Shown: positions 61,282 to 64,000 of the stretch, piece after piece
How the letters are laid out: every line of letters begins with the position of its first letter
Numbering within the stretch: the first letter of the stretch is position 1
Assembly: GCF_001613405.1 (NCBI RefSeq)
Contig: NZ_BDCH01000037.1
Coordinates: forward strand, 1-64,000
From: Nocardia crassostreae
Lineage (GTDB): Bacteria; Actinomycetota; Actinomycetes; Mycobacteriales; Mycobacteriaceae
Length of the DNA: 64,000 nucleotides
Reading direction: 5' to 3'
Made by a program: the position numbers and the translations under genes
Notes under the pieces: model-generated
Told to the model about the DNA's origin: nothing
Database searches by the model: none
Seen by the model: the letters and a program-made list of their open reading frames with translations, nothing else

Positions 61282-62571
61282 TCAGCTCAGGATGTCGTGG
61301 CGGACGATGGTCTGGTCGCGGCCGGGGCCGACGCCGATGCAGGAGACGCGGGCGCCGGATAGTTCCTCGAGGCGCTTGACGTAGGCCTGGGCATTGACGG
61401 GGAGCTCCTCGAAGGTGCGCGCCCCCGAGATGTCCTCCCACCAGCCCGGCATCTCTTCGTAGATCGGCTTGGCGTGGTGGAATTCGGTCTGGGTGGTCGG
61501 CATCTGCTCGACGCGTTCGCCGTCGATCTCGTAGGCGACGCAGATCGGGACCGTCTCCAGGCTGGAGAGCACGTCCAGCTTGGTGAGGAAGTAGTCGGTG
61601 ATGCCGTTGACGCGGGTGGCGTAGCGGGCGATCACGGCGTCGAACCAGCCGGTGCGGCGGGCGCGGCCGGTGGTGACACCGACCTCGCCGCCGGTCTTGG
61701 CCAGATAGGTGCCCGACTTGTCGAAGAGCTCGGTCGGGAACGGGCCGGAGCCGACGCGGGTGGTGTAGGCCTTCAGGATGCCCAGCACGGTGTTGATCTT
61801 GTTGGGGCCCACGCCCGCACCGACGGCCGCACCGCCGGAGGTCGGGTTGGAGGAGGTCACGTACGGGTAGGTGCCGTGGTCGACATCCAGCAGGGTGCCC
61901 TGCGAACCCTCCAGCAGCACAGTCTCTCCCGCTTCGAGAGCCTGGTTGAGCAGCAGCCGGGTGTCGGCGATGCGGTGCTTGAAGCCCTCGGCCTTGGTGA
62001 GCACCTCGTCCACGACCTGCTGCGGATCCAGGGCGCGGCGGTTGTAGATCTTCACCAGCACCTGGTTCTTGAATTCCAGGGCGGCTTCGACCTTCTGGGT
62101 GAGGATCTTCTCGTCCAGCACATCGGCCACGCGCACGCCGACGCGAGCCACCTTGTCCTGGTAGCAGGGTCCGATACCGCGGCCCGTGGTGCCGATCTTC
62201 TTGTTGCCCAAGAAGCGTTCGGTGACCTTATCGATGGCCACGTGGTACGGCATGATCAGGTGCGCGTCGGTCGACAGCAGCAGGCGGGAGGTGTCCACGC
62301 CGCGCTCTTCCAGGCCCGCGAGTTCGGCCAGTAGTACGCCCGGATCGATGACGACGCCATTGCCGATGACGTTGGTCACAGCGGGGGTGAGGATGCCGGA
62401 GGGGATGAGGTGCAGGGCGAAGCTCTCGCCATTGGGCAGCACCACGGTGTGACCCGCATTGTTGCCGCCCTGGTACCGGACCACCCATTGGACCCGGTCA
62501 CCCAGCAGATCGGTTGCCTTGCCTTTGCCCTCGTCGCCCCACTGGGCGCCGATCAGCACGATTGCCGGCAT
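61282..62571 (-). CDS. purA: Adenylosuccinate synthetase
   Basis: The product has 429 residues. The GTP-binding start is GAQWGDEGKGK, then GGNNAGHTV, TGRGIGPCYQDK, GSQGTLLDVDHGTYPYVTSSNP and TTGRARRTGWFD. It converts IMP and aspartate to adenylosuccinate using GTP. ATG 62571 (MPAIVLIG) matches the family start; the ORF's upstream ATG is not used. It is divergent from the Rv0358-like gene, as Rv0357c is in M. tuberculosis. Confidence 0.97.
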   Translation of the reverse strand: MPAIVLIGAQWGDEGKGKATDLLGDRVQWVVRYQGGNNAGHTVVLPNGESFALHLIPSGILTPAVTNVIGNGVVIDPGVLLAELAGLEERGVDTSRLLLSTDAHLIMPYHVAIDKVTERFLGNKKIGTTGRGIGPCYQDKVARVGVRVADVLDEKILTQKVEAALEFKNQVLVKIYNRRALDPQQVVDEVLTKAEGFKHRIADTRLLLNQALEAGETVLLEGSQGTLLDVDHGTYPYVTSSNPTSGGAAVGAGVGPNKINTVLGILKAYTTRVGSGPFPTELFDKSGTYLAKTGGEVGVTTGRARRTGWFDAVIARYATRVNGITDYFLTKLDVLSSLETVPICVAYEIDGERVEQMPTTQTEFHHAKPIYEEMPGWWEDISGARTFEELPVNAQAYVKRLEELSGARVSCIGVGPGRDQTIVRHDILS

Positions 62572-62844
62572 CTTGGAGTCTCCTACGGGTTCGACGCGCA
62601 ACATCGGTGATGCTGCAGCTACCCGCCGTCAGAAGGCGGTGGCCGGAGGCACAGTCTAATAGATGCTCGAATACCTCCAGGTGCACGGCCCGGCACCGGA
62701 CGAACCCGACGTAACGGATGGGTCGCGCACGGGGCGCGGCAAATCCAACGGGGCTATGGTGACACGGGGAGACGGACCGGCACGGGGGTCCGGCAGCGAG
62801 CGCAGCGAGGCGATGGAGTTGGCCCAGAGGAGGGTGTACGGCAG

Positions 62845-63504
62845 TTGAGTACCCATGTTCTCCGCTGCGACGGCGCGCCGGTACCGATCGCCCTGGCCGC
62901 TCTGCCGCTCACCCAGACCGCGGCCATTCCGGACACCGATGATCTGGACGAGCTGCTGCCCGTCATGGCCGCCGACAGCCTGCCCCGATTGATCGTCCTC
63001 GGCGAGGATGCCGGGCTGGCAGCGGTTCTCACGCATCTGATGCGCACCGAACGACTCGGCGTGGAGATCGGCTTCGTGCCCGTGGACCGGACCTACGGCT
63101 CGCGCGCCTATCAGACCGGCACCGGCAATGGCGCCGCCAAGCGCGCGCTCGAGGGCAAGGCCATGGAAACCCCCCTGATTCGCGACGACACCGGCAAGGT
63201 GCTCATCGGCCGCGCCACCATCGTGGGCCCGCGCGGGGAGAAGCTCGAGGGCGAGGCCTACGTCGACGACACGCGGCTGTTCACCGGAAAGGTGGCGGCC
63301 CTGCATATTTCACCCATGCTGGAGATGCCCGGCCTGCATGCCACCGTGCAGCGCGGGCTGCGCAAGAAGCGCTGGGTCGAGGGGCGGGCCATGCAGCTGG
63401 GCACGCGCGGCGGCGTGGTGACCAGCGACGGCATCACCACCGACAAGATCGTGCCGCGCTCCACCTTCTACCGGCACCACGAGCCGTGGATGCTGGTCCG
63501 ATGA
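62845..63504 (+). CDS. Rv0358-like conserved protein
   Basis: The product has 219 residues. No named domain is recognised. It is conserved beside purA and the Rv0359-like protease in Mycobacteriales. Visible features are a hydrophobic beta pattern at about 1-60, VDRTYGSRAYQTGTGNGAAKRAL (about 79-101), and a basic C-terminus RKKRWVEGRAMQLGTRGG. TTG 62845 with GGAGG 11 nt upstream is the likely start. It overlaps the next gene by ATGA, so they are coupled. Confidence 0.82.
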   Translation: MSTHVLRCDGAPVPIALAALPLTQTAAIPDTDDLDELLPVMAADSLPRLIVLGEDAGLAAVLTHLMRTERLGVEIGFVPVDRTYGSRAYQTGTGNGAAKRALEGKAMETPLIRDDTGKVLIGRATIVGPRGEKLEGEAYVDDTRLFTGKVAALHISPMLEMPGLHATVQRGLRKKRWVEGRAMQLGTRGGVVTSDGITTDKIVPRSTFYRHHEPWMLVR

Positions 63505-64000
63505 ACTCTCCACGCGCCATCGGCCGGGCCGGTGCGGTGCGCCCCAGTCCCGTATTCCTGCTCGTCGTCGCGATCACCGTGGCGGGCGGGGCGCTCGCCT
63601 GGAATGCCGACTTGTTCTCGCGCTGGGCGCAATTCGGCGTCTTCGTCATGGTGGTGGCGGGCTGGATCCTCTCGGTCTGCCTGCACGAGTTCGCGCACGC
63701 GTACGTGGGGTGGCGGGCCGGGGACCGCGAGGTCGAGATGCGCGGGTATCTGACCTTGAACCCGCTCAAGTACAGCCATCCGCTGCTGTCGATCGTGCTG
63801 CCGGTGGTGTTCATCGCGCTCGGCGGCTTCGGCCTGCCCGGCGGGGCGGTGTACGTGCACTCGCACAACTTCAGCCCGCGCACACAGCGCATGCTCAGTG
63901 GCGCGGGACCGGCGGTGAACGCGGTGTGCGCCGTCGTGCTGCTGATGATCGTCAAGCTGTTCGGCAGCGACGAATCGCATGCCGCGTTCTGGTTCGGGCT
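63501..64000 (+). CDS. M50-family membrane metalloprotease (Rv0359-like), N-terminal part
   Basis: The first about 166 residues are present before the window ends. Membrane helices lie at about 17-33 and 45-60. The zinc motif is HEFAH (His62, Glu63, His66), as in site-2 proteases. GAGPAVNAVCAVVLL (about 134-148) is the NPG-like segment of the family. ATG 63501 overlaps the upstream stop (ATGA). It cleaves substrates within membranes; the target is unknown. Confidence 0.88.
   Translation, partial: MNSPRAIGRAGAVRPSPVFLLVVAITVAGGALAWNADLFSRWAQFGVFVMVVAGWILSVCLHEFAHAYVGWRAGDREVEMRGYLTLNPLKYSHPLLSIVLPVVFIALGGFGLPGGAVYVHSHNFSPRTQRMLSGAGPAVNAVCAVVLLMIVKLFGSDESHAAFWFG

Overview
The window is high-GC actinobacterial DNA, most likely Nocardia or a close Mycobacteriales relative. 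This is inferred from gene content: an iniB-iniA-iniC locus with iniR, a dnaK-grpE-dnaJ-hspR operon with HspR (HAIR) boxes, and homologues of the Mycobacterium tuberculosis Rv0338c-Rv0385 neighbourhood (etfD, iniR, iniBAC, dnaK operon, purA, Rv0358, Rv0359, fba, DedA, GH76, TrmH, pyrE, Rv0383c, clpB, Rv0385-like flavohaemoprotein). Secreted streptogrisin-type proteases and a haloalkane dehalogenase also fit Nocardia. No rRNA, tRNA, CRISPR array, insertion sequence or prophage was recognised.

Layout. 1-6 kb: the start of etfD (membrane Fe-S oxidoreductase of beta-oxidation) behind a perfect palindrome, a secreted glycine-zipper protein, an NRDE protein and two paralogous secreted S1 proteases. 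5.8-17 kb: an enlarged ini cell-envelope-stress locus. On the minus strand are two membrane-anchored proteins with Hsp70/actin-like cytoplasmic domains, flanking the ATPase/LuxR regulator iniR. On the plus strand are the repeat protein iniB and the dynamin-like GTPases iniA and iniC. 17-25 kb: a zinc alcohol dehydrogenase, a frameshifted MFS exporter with a divergent MarR regulator, a haloalkane dehalogenase, an ECF sigma factor, a helix-hairpin-helix protein and two DUF1707 membrane proteins.

25-38 kb: the heat-shock core. dnaK-grpE-dnaJ-hspR and clpB each have a SigH-type promoter and HspR operator sequences. Between them lie three related FAD/NAD reductases, two fused to globin domains, and a quinone oxidoreductase. 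38-53.7 kb: housekeeping and membrane genes (Rv0383c-like, SDR, pyrE, fabH-like, lysoplasmalogenase, phosphotransferase, NCS1 permease, Uma2 protein, LuxR two-component pair, tandem DUF4190 proteins, TrmH methyltransferase, GH76 mannanase, two DedA proteins, fructose-bisphosphate aldolase). 53.8-64 kb: a disrupted embR-like regulator, a secreted DUF4185/GH183 candidate D-arabinanase, a disrupted XRE gene with its DUF397 partner, small orphan genes, a TetR/SnoaL pair, a fused HadAB dehydratase, purA and the Rv0358/Rv0359 pair.

Themes. (1) Envelope stress: the ini locus, a broken embR and a putative D-arabinanase all concern the arabinan/mycolate wall. (2) Heat and oxidative stress: HspR plus SigH-type control of chaperones. 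(3) A 63-nt palindromic element occurs twice, once inside the iniA-iniC spacer. (4) Several accessory or regulatory genes carry frameshifts or in-frame amber codons while core genes are intact; this could be real decay or sequence error. (5) Several genes start about 6-7 nt after a TAnnnT box, consistent with leaderless transcripts.
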